This document shows, piece by piece, positions 26,550 through 34,727 of a stretch of DNA of 42,531 bases. A program made the position numbers and the translations under genes. Every line of letters begins with the position of its first letter. The stretch's first letter is position 1. The DNA is from Alphaproteobacteria bacterium (lineage in GTDB: Bacteria > Pseudomonadota > Alphaproteobacteria > CADEGL01), in contig JAPLOM010000019.1 of NCBI GenBank assembly GCA_026400755.1, positions 1-42,531 of the forward strand, in the 5' to 3' direction. Below the pieces are notes generated by a model. That model searched no databases. It had not been told where the DNA came from and worked only from the letters and a program-made list of their open reading frames with translations.

Positions 26550-27926
26550 CTATGCGGTTGCGCGGTCTCCGAACAGGCCGCGCGCTTCGTGCCAGACGCG
26601 ATCGGCCACCTTTTGCGCCTCGCGGAACATCTCCTTCTCGTCCATCGTGAGAAGGCGCTTGTCGGCCACGACCGACTCGCCGTTCACCCACACATGGGTC
26701 ACGTCGCTGCCGTTGGCGTTGTAGACCAGGTTCGTGATCACGTTCTCGCGCCGGATCGGGTTGCACCAGGCCGTTTCCAGATCGACCATGATGATGTCGG
26801 CCTTCTTGCCGGCTTCCAGCGTGCCCAAATCCTTTTCCATGCCCAGGCCCTTGGCGCCGCCGACGGTGGCTAGGCTCAGCACGTCCCAGGCGTCGATCAG
26901 CTCGATGTTGCCGGACTGCACGCGGGCCAAAAGGATCGCGGCGCGCATGGTCTTCCATAGATCGTTCGACGCCCAGTCGGAGCCCAACGAGATGTCGATG
27001 CCCGAGCCGTAGAATTTTTCCATCGGCGGGAAATAGGCGCGCTTGCCGACCAGATACGCGGTGTGGCTCATCTTGGTGCCCGACGATTTCAGAAGCTCGA
27101 TCTCCTCGTCGTTCACGAACACGCAGTGGGCCGCCATCATGTCGGGGCCCAGAAGGCCCAGCTCCTTCAGCATGGGCACGGCGCGTTTGCCGTAATTGTG
27201 CTCCATGAAGCCCTGCTCGGCAGGCACCGAGGCGCAATGGGTGTGCAGCCCCACGCCATACTTGCGGGCCAGTTCGCCGCATTTCGCCAGCACCTCGGGC
27301 CGGGCACGGTCCGGGCCGTCGGGCGCCACGCGCGTCGTGATGCGGCCGTCGCAAGCGCCTTCCCATTCCTGGATCAGCGCCTCGGCCTCGTCGAGATTCT
27401 GCTTGGCTAGGTCTGGCAGCCACTCGCGGTCGAATTTGCCGGGCGTGATCTTGCCCGTGTTCATCTCGCGCACCACGCCGGCCACGACGGCGCGGATACC
27501 CAAATCCTTCACGATGCGCGCGGGCTCCGGCATGTACCACCACATCTCGTTGATGGTGGTGGTGCCGGTCTTCAGCATCTCGATGCCGTGAACCATGCCG
27601 GGGAAATAGAGGTCGTCGGATTTGACGAAATCCTCCTGCAGGGGAATCGCGCGCTTGAACGAGCCGCCCGTGGCGCGCTTGGCGTCCTCGGTCGTGGCCT
27701 TGTTGAAGCCGCCCGCCAGGTGCGTGTGAGTGTTGATGAGGCCTGGCAGCACGGCCTTGCCGTGCGCGTCCACCGTGCGGTCGGGCTTGAAGTTCTTGCG
27801 CACCGCAGCGCTTTCGCCCACCGCGACGATCCGATCGTTCTCGATGGCGACCGCGCCGCCGGGAATGGTCAGGTTCCGCTGGTTCATGGGAATGACCCAG
27901 CCGTTCTCGATCAGCGTTTTCGCCAT
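26550..27926 (-). CDS. Amidohydrolase (TrzA/AtzA or SAH-deaminase branch)
   Basis: A 458-aa metal-dependent hydrolase of the chlorohydrolase/deaminase branch. The metal site is visible: HTHLAGG (near 66), HTHC (near 236), AHCV (near 272) and GSDWAS (near 323), with C-terminal sandwich strands LEAGKKADIIMVDLETAW near 400. It could deaminate an N-heterocycle, an adenosine derivative, or a guanidino/amidine compound. The ATG at 27926 has GGGAGGGG upstream; a longer open frame has no family sequence. It is the first gene of a two-gene operon with the DUF1989 protein. It is related to but clearly distinct from the hydrolase at 4347-5780. Confidence 0.88.
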   Translation of the reverse strand: MAKTLIENGWVIPMNQRNLTIPGGAVAIENDRIVAVGESAAVRKNFKPDRTVDAHGKAVLPGLINTHTHLAGGFNKATTEDAKRATGGSFKRAIPLQEDFVKSDDLYFPGMVHGIEMLKTGTTTINEMWWYMPEPARIVKDLGIRAVVAGVVREMNTGKITPGKFDREWLPDLAKQNLDEAEALIQEWEGACDGRITTRVAPDGPDRARPEVLAKCGELARKYGVGLHTHCASVPAEQGFMEHNYGKRAVPMLKELGLLGPDMMAAHCVFVNDEEIELLKSSGTKMSHTAYLVGKRAYFPPMEKFYGSGIDISLGSDWASNDLWKTMRAAILLARVQSGNIELIDAWDVLSLATVGGAKGLGMEKDLGTLEAGKKADIIMVDLETAWCNPIRRENVITNLVYNANGSDVTHVWVNGESVVADKRLLTMDEKEMFREAQKVADRVWHEARGLFGDRATA

Positions 27927-28021
27927 GCGCCCCTCCCGACGTCCTTGCGCGAATAGTGAGGCTGCCGCCGCGCCACTGGCAAGCGCTAGGCGTGGCGTCC
28001 CAAGCTTGCTAGCGTGCCCGC

Positions 28022-28927
28022 ATGGGGGCGGCTGAAGCGGCGAAGATCGTGCCGGCGGGATGGCGCTGGCTGGGCTTGGCCTGCGGCGTCGTCGCGGCGT
28101 TCTGCTTCTCCATGGGTACGCTTCTGTCACCCACGGTCTATGCGGCGGGCGGCAGCGCCGCCGCCATCGTGGTTGTCCGCCTTTCCATCATTCTGCCGGT
28201 GTTTTTCGGCTTCGCGGTCGCAGCCAAGCGACCCATCGTCCTGCCGCCGCGCCAGCGCTATGTGGCCTTCGCGCTCGGCATCCTGACCGCGTTCCAGACG
28301 CTCGTGATCTTCACGTCCTTCCGTTACGTGCCGATCAGCCTGGCCATCCTGATCGAGTACACCTATCCGCTGCTGGTGCTGCTGGCCATGCGCGTCCTGT
28401 TCGGCGAGGGGCTGACCGCCGCGCGCGTGATGGCCATGGCCGTGGCGCTGGCCGGTCTCGCGCTGGCACTCGGCGTCGACCCCAGCAAGATTCATCCACT
28501 GGGGGTCCTGCTCGCCGCGCTCTCGGCGGTCGGGGTCGCCACGCGGCTGATCGCCTCCAGCCGGTTTCTGCGCACGGCGGATGTGATCCGTCTTCTCATC
28601 CACATGCAGGTGGCCGGGCTGGCGGTCGCCCTGCCGCTGTTCGCGCTGTTGGGGCAACTTCAGTTTCCCCAGACGCTGGAAGGGGCCGCGGCCTTGGGCG
28701 GCATGGCGGCCTTCAACGGCGTCGGTGTCTTCTTGGCACTCAAGGCCCTGACCCTGATCGGCCCCGTGCGCACGTCCATGGCGCAGGCCATGGAATCGGT
28801 CTTCACGGTCTCGTTCGCGGGGCTTCTGCTCGGCGAATCGCTCTCGCCCCAGAAGATCCTGGGCGCGGCCATGGTGATCGGCGCGGTGGCGACGATCCAG
28901 TTCCTGCGAAACCGCCCGGCGCGCTAG
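28022..28927 (+). CDS. EamA/DMT-family transporter
   Basis: A 301-aa inner-membrane protein with ten predicted helices forming two EamA repeats (about 15-150 and 160-295). The repeat ends SLAILIEYTYPLLVLLAMRVLFGE and SMAQAMESVFTVSFAGLLLGES are typical of the family. Members export amino acids, nucleobases or metabolites, and specificity cannot be predicted. It is divergent from the amidohydrolase gene at 26550-27926 (95 bp between starts), so it might export or import a related compound. Its TAG overlaps the enoyl-CoA hydratase stop in a CTAG. Confidence 0.88.
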   Translation: MGAAEAAKIVPAGWRWLGLACGVVAAFCFSMGTLLSPTVYAAGGSAAAIVVVRLSIILPVFFGFAVAAKRPIVLPPRQRYVAFALGILTAFQTLVIFTSFRYVPISLAILIEYTYPLLVLLAMRVLFGEGLTAARVMAMAVALAGLALALGVDPSKIHPLGVLLAALSAVGVATRLIASSRFLRTADVIRLLIHMQVAGLAVALPLFALLGQLQFPQTLEGAAALGGMAAFNGVGVFLALKALTLIGPVRTSMAQAMESVFTVSFAGLLLGESLSPQKILGAAMVIGAVATIQFLRNRPAR

Positions 28928-29739
28928 CCCCGGTCCAGATCCTCGAACGGCGTTTCGCGCTTGGTCAGGAATTCCTTAAGGCCCTTCTCGAACAGAAGGC
29001 GGAACCAATCCGCGCCTTCCGGCGTGGAATGGAGCTGGGCCGTCGTCTCGGCGTTGTAGAGCCAGGCGTTGTACATGCCCGAGGCAAGCTGGGCGTTGTT
29101 GATGGCCAGCTTGTTGAACTTGATGCCGGGCACCGGGATGCGCGCCACTTTCCGCGCCAGATGCCGCGCCGCGGTCATCACCTGACTGGCGGGCACCGCC
29201 TTGTTGACCAGGTGCATCTGCGCGGCTTCCTCGCCCGAGATCGTGTCGCCCGTGAACATCAGATAGCGCACGTGCCGGATCGGCGCGGTCCACGGCATCA
29301 TCAGCGTGGGCGGCGCCGAGGCGTGGCGGATTTCCGGCTCGCCGATCTTGGCGTCCTCGGCCGCCACGGCCAGATCGCAGCACATCATCAGCTCCATACC
29401 GCCCGCCAGCGCATAGCCGTTCACGGCCGCGATGGTGGCGATGGGCGCTGACCACAGCGCGTAGAAGCGCCGCATGTTGGCCAGCACGTTCTCGCGCCAG
29501 GCCTCGATGCCCATCTCGAAATTGTCGCTCTGCAGGTCGAAGCCGGTGGAAAAGGCGCGGCCCGTGCCGGTCAGGATCAGGGCGTTCACATCCTTGTCGT
29601 CGCTGGCGCGTTTCACCGCATCGTCCAGCTCGTTCAGCATCGTGTCGCCCAGCGCGTTCAGCTTTTCCGGCCGGTTCATCGTGACGGTGACGAACTTGTC
29701 CGTCTCGTCGCGCTCGTAGGTGATCTGGGTATAGTCCAT
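28924..29739 (-). CDS. Enoyl-CoA hydratase/isomerase family protein
   Basis: A 271-aa crotonase-fold enzyme. Oxyanion-hole loops are visible at GTGRAFSTGFDL (about 60-71) and NGYALAGGMELMMCCDLA (about 104-121). Catalytic acidic positions are the Glu of GGMEL and the Glu of GEPEIRH (near 135), both present. It would hydrate or isomerise an acyl-CoA double bond; the exact substrate is unknown. The ATG at 29739 has GAGAGGGG upstream and begins the normal family N-terminus (MDYTQITYERD); an in-frame extension upstream is not supported. The C-terminus includes the trimerisation helix region. Confidence 0.9.
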   Translation of the reverse strand: MDYTQITYERDETDKFVTVTMNRPEKLNALGDTMLNELDDAVKRASDDKDVNALILTGTGRAFSTGFDLQSDNFEMGIEAWRENVLANMRRFYALWSAPIATIAAVNGYALAGGMELMMCCDLAVAAEDAKIGEPEIRHASAPPTLMMPWTAPIRHVRYLMFTGDTISGEEAAQMHLVNKAVPASQVMTAARHLARKVARIPVPGIKFNKLAINNAQLASGMYNAWLYNAETTAQLHSTPEGADWFRLLFEKGLKEFLTKRETPFEDLDRG

Positions 29740-29828
29740 GCCCCTCTCCCTGGACTGCGTTGGGCCAGTGTACACGGGCGCGACGGGAGCCGTAGCCCGG
29801 CCCACGCCCCTTCGCTAGACTTTCCGCC

Positions 29829-30947
29829 ATGACGACACCCCCGCCGGCCCGCCCGGGCATGACCGTGGACGAGGTGGATACGCCCGCCCTCCTGGTCGAT
29901 CTCGATGCGTTCGAAGCCAATCTTCAGCGCATGGCGCGCGAGATGACGGGCGTGCGCATCCGCCCCCATGCCAAGACGCACAAATGCGCGGTCATCGGCT
30001 TGCAGCAGATGGCGCTGGGCGCCGTCGGCATGTGTTGCCAGAAGGTCAGCGAGGCCGAGGCGCTGGTCTATGGTGGTGTGTCGGACGTACTGGTCACCAA
30101 CGAAGTGGTCGGCCGTCCCAAGCTCCAGCGGCTCGCCGCGTTGGCGCGCCGCGCTCATATCGGCGTCTGCGTGGACGACGCGGGCAATCTGGACGATGTG
30201 GCCGCTGCGGCGGCGGAGGCCGGGGTGAAACTCGACCTTTATGTGGAGATCGACGTGGGCGCCGCGCGTTGCGGCGTCGCGCCCGACCAGGCCGCGGTTA
30301 CCCTGGCTCAGCGCGCGGCCGCGAAACCGTCGCTGATCTTCAAGGGGCTGCAGGCCTATCATGGCTCGGCGCAGCATCTGCGCATCCCGGCGGAGCGCAA
30401 GGCGGCGATCGCGGACGCCTCGGCCAAATCCGGCCAGGCCAAGGCGTTGATCGAGAAGGCCGGCATTCCGTGCCCCATCGTCACCGGCGCGGGCACGGGC
30501 ACGTACCGGCTGGAGGCTTCGAGCGGCGTCTATAACGAGATCCAGCCCGGCTCCTACATCTTCATGGATGCCGACTACGCGCGGAATCAGGGCGAGGGCA
30601 ACCGGCCCTTCGACGATTTCCGCCACAGCCTATTCGTGCTGGCGACGGTGATGAGCCGCTCGGCGCCAGACCGCGCGGTGACCGATGCCGGCATGAAGGC
30701 GCTGTCGATCGATTCGGGTCTGCCGACTTTGGCCGACGGCGTGGACGCCGAATATGTCTCGGCCTCGGACGAACACGGCAAGCTTCAGCTCGGCGCCTCC
30801 GCGCGCGGGATCAAGCTCGGCGACAAGCTGCGCCTTATTCCCGGCCACTGCGATCCGACCGTCAATCTCTACGACTGGTACGTCTGTGTGCGCGGCAACC
30901 GCGTCGAAGCCGTCTGGCCGATCGCGGCGCGCGGCGCGGTTACTTGA
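29829..30947 (+). CDS. DSD1-family PLP enzyme (D-threonine aldolase/D-serine dehydratase-like)
   Basis: A 372-aa fold-type III PLP protein. The N-terminal alanine-racemase barrel carries the PLP Lys49 in RPHAKTHKC (45-53). The C-terminal beta domain has the metal site GHCDPTVNLYD (near 339-349, His and Cys). This is the pattern of D-threonine aldolase, eukaryotic-type D-serine dehydratase and beta-hydroxyaspartate aldolase. Metal plus PLP fits cleavage or dehydration of a D- or L-beta-hydroxy amino acid to an aldehyde or oxoacid. It starts divergently from the enoyl-CoA hydratase gene and is followed after 22 nt by a glyoxalase-like gene, probably in the same operon. The exact substrate cannot be chosen. 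Confidence 0.88.
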   Translation: MTTPPPARPGMTVDEVDTPALLVDLDAFEANLQRMAREMTGVRIRPHAKTHKCAVIGLQQMALGAVGMCCQKVSEAEALVYGGVSDVLVTNEVVGRPKLQRLAALARRAHIGVCVDDAGNLDDVAAAAAEAGVKLDLYVEIDVGAARCGVAPDQAAVTLAQRAAAKPSLIFKGLQAYHGSAQHLRIPAERKAAIADASAKSGQAKALIEKAGIPCPIVTGAGTGTYRLEASSGVYNEIQPGSYIFMDADYARNQGEGNRPFDDFRHSLFVLATVMSRSAPDRAVTDAGMKALSIDSGLPTLADGVDAEYVSASDEHGKLQLGASARGIKLGDKLRLIPGHCDPTVNLYDWYVCVRGNRVEAVWPIAARGAVT

Positions 30948-30969
30948 AATCACCGAGGGGGGAACCACC

Positions 30970-31806
30970 ATGGCTGTCCGGACCACCGATCTCGACCATG
31001 TGGGTGTGGGCGCGCGCGATCTCGACGCCGCCGCGCGCGCCTACGAGCGGCCCTTCGCGCGCCACGCGGGCGCGGTCGAGCCCGGCGGGCCGACGGTCCA
31101 GCGCGCGACCGGCAACCGCTGCGCCATGCTGAAGGCGGGCTATATCGAACTGATCGCGATCATCGATCCCAAACTGCCTTCGGGCGATATGGCCGCGCGC
31201 ATCGCCGCGCGCGAAGGCATCCATATCGTAGCCTTCGGGTGCGACGATCCCGGCGCCACCAACGCGGCGCTCAAGGAAGCCGGGTTCGGCGCGCGCGGCA
31301 CGGTCTATCTGGAGCGCATGGTCGACACGCCGCAAGGGCCGCGCATGGCCAAGTTCGACCGGGTGCCGGTCGCGGCGTCGGATGTGCCCGAGGGCGTCAT
31401 CTTTCACCTGAAGCACCTGACGCGGGACGCGATCTGGCAGCCCCAGCTTCTGAAGCACGCCAACGGCGCGGTGGCGCTGGACGAAGTGGTCATCCACGTC
31501 GCCGATTTGGCCGAAGCCGCGCGGCGGTTCGAGCGGCAGCTTGGCGTGCTCGGCGCGGGCAATGGCGGCACGCGCACGTTCACCCTGCCGCGAGGGCGCT
31601 GCATCCTGGTCGATTCCACTGCGCTGCCCCGTGCGGACGCGCCCAAGGCGCCCGCCGTGGTCGGCATCACTGTCGCGACGTCGTCGCTCGACCAGGCCGA
31701 GACGGCGCTGAAGGGAAAGGGCGTGGCCCATGCCCGGAACGGTGACCGCATCCAGGTCGACCCGAAGGAAACTTGCGGCGTCTTCCTGACCTTCGCGCCT
31801 GCCTAG
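30970..31806 (+). CDS. Glyoxalase/VOC-superfamily protein
   Basis: A 278-aa protein with two vicinal-oxygen-chelate modules, at about 6-145 and 175-275. The first starts TDLDHVGVGARDLDAAARAYE, the second LDEVVIHVADLAEAARRFE. The glyoxalase-like domain (PF13468 type) fits the length. Possible metal ligands are the His of LDHV, a Glu of YIELIAI and the His of EGIHIVAFG. Members include lyases, dioxygenases and resistance proteins. GGGGGG at suitable spacing precedes the ATG. It is 22 nt behind the DSD1-type gene. Confidence 0.83.
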   Translation: MAVRTTDLDHVGVGARDLDAAARAYERPFARHAGAVEPGGPTVQRATGNRCAMLKAGYIELIAIIDPKLPSGDMAARIAAREGIHIVAFGCDDPGATNAALKEAGFGARGTVYLERMVDTPQGPRMAKFDRVPVAASDVPEGVIFHLKHLTRDAIWQPQLLKHANGAVALDEVVIHVADLAEAARRFERQLGVLGAGNGGTRTFTLPRGRCILVDSTALPRADAPKAPAVVGITVATSSLDQAETALKGKGVAHARNGDRIQVDPKETCGVFLTFAPA

Positions 31807-31898
31807 AAAGCGCATAGCGCCAAACGCTCCGCGCCCCTGGACAAGCCGCGCGGCTGCCCCTTAGCTTGGCCCCGTCTTTAGCCATTTCCGGACCTTCC

Positions 31899-32570
31899 AT
31901 GGCCGCCAAGCCGGTTCGCCCCAGGGACGCCGCGAGTCTCATTCTCTACCGTCATCGCGGCAAGCGAACCGAGATCCTCGTCGGGCGCCGCCACGCAGGC
32001 CATAGCTTCATGCCCCAGCGCTGGGTTTTCCCCGGCGGCCGCGTGGACCCCGGCGATTCGCGCGTAAAGCCGGCGACGCCCCTGCGCGAGGACGTGGCGC
32101 AGCGCCTGGCCCAATGCACCCCATCGCCCAGCCGCGCGCGGGCCCTGGCCGTGGCCGCGATCCGCGAGACCTTCGAGGAAGTGGGCCTCTTGCTCGGCAA
32201 GCCGGTGCCGGTGCCCAAGGACGTGCCAAAGGAATGGATCGGATTTCTCGACCGCGGCCTGGCGCCGGCGCTCGACGAGCTGGAGCTGATCATGCGCGCG
32301 ATCACGCCGACCTATTCGCCCAAGCGCTTCGATGCGCGCTTCTTCATCGCCGACGCGGACAAGGCCGAGGGCAAGTTGGGCGGCAGCGGCGAACTGGAAG
32401 AAATCCAGTGGGTCAGTATCGAGGAAGCCATCGCCCTGCCGCTGGCCGATGTGACCGAGGCCGTGGTGCGGCAGGTGCAACGGGCGCTGTTGCACCCGGA
32501 ACGGGTCAAAGCCGAATCGGTGCCGTTATACTGCTATCGCGGACGCACGCGGGTCATCCGCGGCAATTAA
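31899..32570 (+). CDS. NUDIX hydrolase
   Basis: A 223-aa NUDIX-fold hydrolase. The NUDIX box is interrupted by an insertion: the Gly-rich start PQRWVFPGGRVDPGD (near 40-54) is separated by about 35 residues from the catalytic helix AIRETFEEVGLLLG (near 88-101), as in NUDT7/NUDT19-like coenzyme A or acyl-CoA diphosphatases. The metal-binding Glu residues of RETFEEVG are intact. It could cleave CoA derivatives, but that is an inference from the split box. The ATG at 31899 was chosen; a TTG further upstream (31866) only adds a proline-rich start. It is followed 17 nt later by a GST gene. Confidence 0.85.
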   Translation: MAAKPVRPRDAASLILYRHRGKRTEILVGRRHAGHSFMPQRWVFPGGRVDPGDSRVKPATPLREDVAQRLAQCTPSPSRARALAVAAIRETFEEVGLLLGKPVPVPKDVPKEWIGFLDRGLAPALDELELIMRAITPTYSPKRFDARFFIADADKAEGKLGGSGELEEIQWVSIEEAIALPLADVTEAVVRQVQRALLHPERVKAESVPLYCYRGRTRVIRGN

Positions 32571-32587
32571 CCGCCTGAGGAACAGCC

Positions 32588-33217
32588 ATGTATCAGCTCT
32601 ATCAAACGACCCGCTCGGCGGCGATGAGCACTCATGCCGCGCTCGAAGAGATCGGCGCGAAATACGAGCTGATCGCGGTCGATCTCTCCAAGCCGCGCAC
32701 CGACGAGCACCTGGCGCTCAACCCGCAGGGCAAGGTGCCGATCCTGGTGCACGACAAGGGCAAGGAGCGGCGCGTCATCTTCCAGTCGGCGGCCTGTCTT
32801 CTTTACCTCGGCGACCAGCACCCCGAAGCCAAGCTTCTGCCGCCGCTCGGCACCATCGAGCGCGCCCATTGCCACCAGTGGCTGTTTTTCATGGCCGAGC
32901 AGCTTCAGCCGGCCTACCTGATGCATTTCTATCCCGAGCGCTTCACTTCCGACGCGAACGGTATTCCCGGCGTTCAGACCAAGGCCGCCGAACTGGTCGA
33001 TCAGGCCTGGCGCGTCCTGGAAGGGCAGCTCAACCCCGGCCCGTACCTCTTGGGCAAGGCCATCACCATCTGCGATCTGTACATGCTGACCTTCTCGATC
33101 TGGCACCAGCCACATCACCGGCCGCTCGAGTCGTATCAGAATGTCGCGCGGACACTGGCCGCGGTGCGCGAACGCCCGGCGGTGCAGCGGATGCTGGACG
33201 CGAACGGCGCGGCCTAG
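32588..33217 (+). CDS. Glutathione S-transferase family protein
   Basis: A 209-aa GST. The thioredoxin-fold N-terminus (about 1-80) includes MYQLYQTTRSAAMSTHAALEE with a Ser-rich active-site region, NPQGKVPILV (cis-Pro) and QSAACLLYLGDQ (gamma-glutamyl binding). The helical C-terminal domain has the N-capping motif LGKAITICDLYMLT near 158-171. It is probably a cytosolic conjugating or reductive enzyme of beta/theta-like style. It lies 17 nt behind the NUDIX gene, and its TAG overlaps the stop of the convergent hydrolase at 33214 in CTAG. Confidence 0.88.
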   Translation: MYQLYQTTRSAAMSTHAALEEIGAKYELIAVDLSKPRTDEHLALNPQGKVPILVHDKGKERRVIFQSAACLLYLGDQHPEAKLLPPLGTIERAHCHQWLFFMAEQLQPAYLMHFYPERFTSDANGIPGVQTKAAELVDQAWRVLEGQLNPGPYLLGKAITICDLYMLTFSIWHQPHHRPLESYQNVARTLAAVRERPAVQRMLDANGAA

Positions 33218-34116
33218 CCCCGGATGGGCAGACGGTAGCGTCCCGTCCGGCTGGGCAGGCCGTCGGTCTTCAGCCGGCCCGTCTCCACCATATGGATGAT
33301 GTGCGCCAGAACGGTGTGCGCGGCGGCGCCGTGCAGGTTGCGGGGCACGCCTGCGTACATGCGCTCCACCATCTCCGGAATCGTGGCCAGGCCGGTGCGC
33401 ACGCAGTCCGCGATCTGGGTTTCGCGTTGACGCCGGTGGGCGGCCAGCGCCCGGACGAAGCGCTTGGGCTCGTGGATCGCCGGGCCGTGCGTGGGCCAGA
33501 ACACGGCCTCGTCGCGCGTTAGAAGCTTGTCCAGCGACGCCATGTAGGCGCGCATGTCGCCATCGGGAGGCGAGACCACCGTGGTCGACCAGCCCATGAC
33601 ATGGTCGCCTGAGAAGAGCGCGTTCTCCTCCTTCAGCGCGAAACACAGGTGGTTCGAGGTGTGGCCGGGTGTGTGGATGGCCTCCATGGTCCAGCCCTTG
33701 CCGCGGATGGCGTCGCCGTCCTTCACCACGACATTGGGCACGAATTCCATGTCCCCGCCTTCCTCGACCGGCGAATCGCCCCCGCTGCCATGGGGACCAA
33801 AACCGTAGGTCAAGGCACCCGTGGCGGCCTTGAGCGCCCGCGCGGCGGGCGAATGGTCCAGGTGGGTGTGGGTGATCAGGATGTGGCTGACGCGCTCGCC
33901 TTCGACCGCCGCCAGAAGCGCCTGGACATGGGTGTCCAAGGCCGGGCCGGGGTCGATCACCGCCACCTCGCCGCGCCCGACGATGTAGGTGCCCGTGCCG
34001 TGGAAGGTGAAAGCGCCGGGATTCTTGGCCACGACGCGGCGGATCAGGGGCGTCAGCGTGTCGGTTCGCCCGTATTCGAAGGCGATCTCGCGCACGAAGG
34101 GAATTGGGTCGGCCAC
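33214..34116 (-). CDS. Metallo-beta-lactamase-fold hydrolase
   Basis: A 300-aa MBL-fold protein. Zinc ligands are THTHLDHS (near 82-89), the His of HTPGHTSNH (near 147-155), and GDHVMGW (Asp). The C-terminal winged-helix-like part with HGAAAHTVLAHIIHMVETG is seen in LACTB2/RNase Z-like hydrolases. These enzymes hydrolyse thioesters or nucleic acids; the position next to GST and NUDIX genes favours a thioester substrate. The GTG at 34116 has GGAGAG with good spacing; an ATG 27 nt upstream (34143) is the alternative. Its promoter region abuts the structured leader of the divergent decarboxylase. Confidence 0.87.
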   Translation of the reverse strand: MADPIPFVREIAFEYGRTDTLTPLIRRVVAKNPGAFTFHGTGTYIVGRGEVAVIDPGPALDTHVQALLAAVEGERVSHILITHTHLDHSPAARALKAATGALTYGFGPHGSGGDSPVEEGGDMEFVPNVVVKDGDAIRGKGWTMEAIHTPGHTSNHLCFALKEENALFSGDHVMGWSTTVVSPPDGDMRAYMASLDKLLTRDEAVFWPTHGPAIHEPKRFVRALAAHRRQRETQIADCVRTGLATIPEMVERMYAGVPRNLHGAAAHTVLAHIIHMVETGRLKTDGLPSRTGRYRLPIRG

Positions 34117-34282
34117 GCGTCTCTCCGCTGGGTGAACGGGCATCTTCGGTCGCCGCCGCGCGCCGTTCAACGGTTTCGCCGCCACCCAGGCGACTGTCAC
34201 ACACCGAAAAAATTTTCCCGAAGGTCCTCGTTTTTCTTGAATCGCACCCCCCCCACCCATACATTCCGCGCCACTGTGTTGA

Positions 34283-34337
34283 CCGTCGCGGGTAGTGCCC
34301 CAGCCGTTTTTGACGCAACGGCATAAGGTGGCGACGG
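34283..34337 (+). ncRNA. Three-way-junction domain in ODC leader
   Basis: A closing stem (CCGTCGC 34283-34289 with GCGACGG 34331-34337) encloses two hairpins: GGG/CCC at 34290-34292 and 34298-34300, and GCCGTT/AACGGC at 34303-34308 and 34317-34322. This forms a compact three-way junction about 390 nt before the decarboxylase start. It looks like a cis-regulatory RNA domain. The alphaproteobacterial speF motif is known before ornithine decarboxylase genes; whether this is that motif cannot be decided here. Confidence 0.5.
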
Positions 34338-34392
34338 CGCGAGCAGGAAAGGTGTGCAGACAGCGTCGAATGAGAGATGGGAGTTGCAGGTC

Positions 34393-34563
34393 ATGATGAT
34401 CCGCTTCAACCCGGCTCCGTTTGATGCGGTTCGTGCGCTTGGCCAAGCTGCTCCAAGTGCGACCCGCAACGGAAACCGGATTGTTTTGAGCCTCGACGGC
34501 GTTTCCGCCGGCTTCATCGCGAAGCCGGATTGTGACGCCGTGTCCGGGGGACTCACGAGTTGA
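34393..34563 (+). CDS. Small leader ORF before ornithine decarboxylase
   Basis: A 56-aa ORF starting ATGATG, with GGGAG about 12 nt upstream and ending in TGA at 34561-34563. The product begins MMIRFNPAPFDAVRALGQ and has no recognised domain or signal peptide. It lies between the three-way junction and the terminator-like hairpin in the leader of the decarboxylase, and its 3' part contains an RNA hairpin. The arrangement suggests a leader peptide whose translation changes the folding downstream. It could also be a chance ORF; no conservation data are available to me. Confidence 0.4.
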   Translation: MMIRFNPAPFDAVRALGQAAPSATRNGNRIVLSLDGVSAGFIAKPDCDAVSGGLTS

Positions 34564-34595
34564 CCGGCCGGCTTCCGCGCAAGAGCGCGGCCGGT
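34497..34595 (+). promoter_or_regulatory. Alternative-pairing attenuator-like hairpins
   Basis: Hairpin A pairs CGGCGT/ACGCCG (34497-34502, 34535-34540) and inside it CCGGCTT/AAGCCGG (34508-34514, 34522-34528). Hairpin B pairs ACCGG/CCGGT (34563-34567, 34591-34595) and CCGCGC/GCGCGG (34575-34580, 34585-34590), leaving a second CCGGCTT (34568-34574) as a bulge. AAGCCGG can pair with either CCGGCTT copy, so the two folds compete. Hairpin B follows the leader ORF stop directly and has a weak T tract, as an attenuator would. Confidence 0.5.
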
Positions 34596-34727
34596 GCGTC
34601 CGTTTCCCTTCAGAACGAGCGAGTGACCGAACGCCCGAAGGCGCGCCGCGTGACGCGGCCCCGTCGGGAGCAGCTTTTGCCGGCGCGGCGGCTTCCCGCG
34701 CATCTCCCGATGGGGGAACCAGAAGAG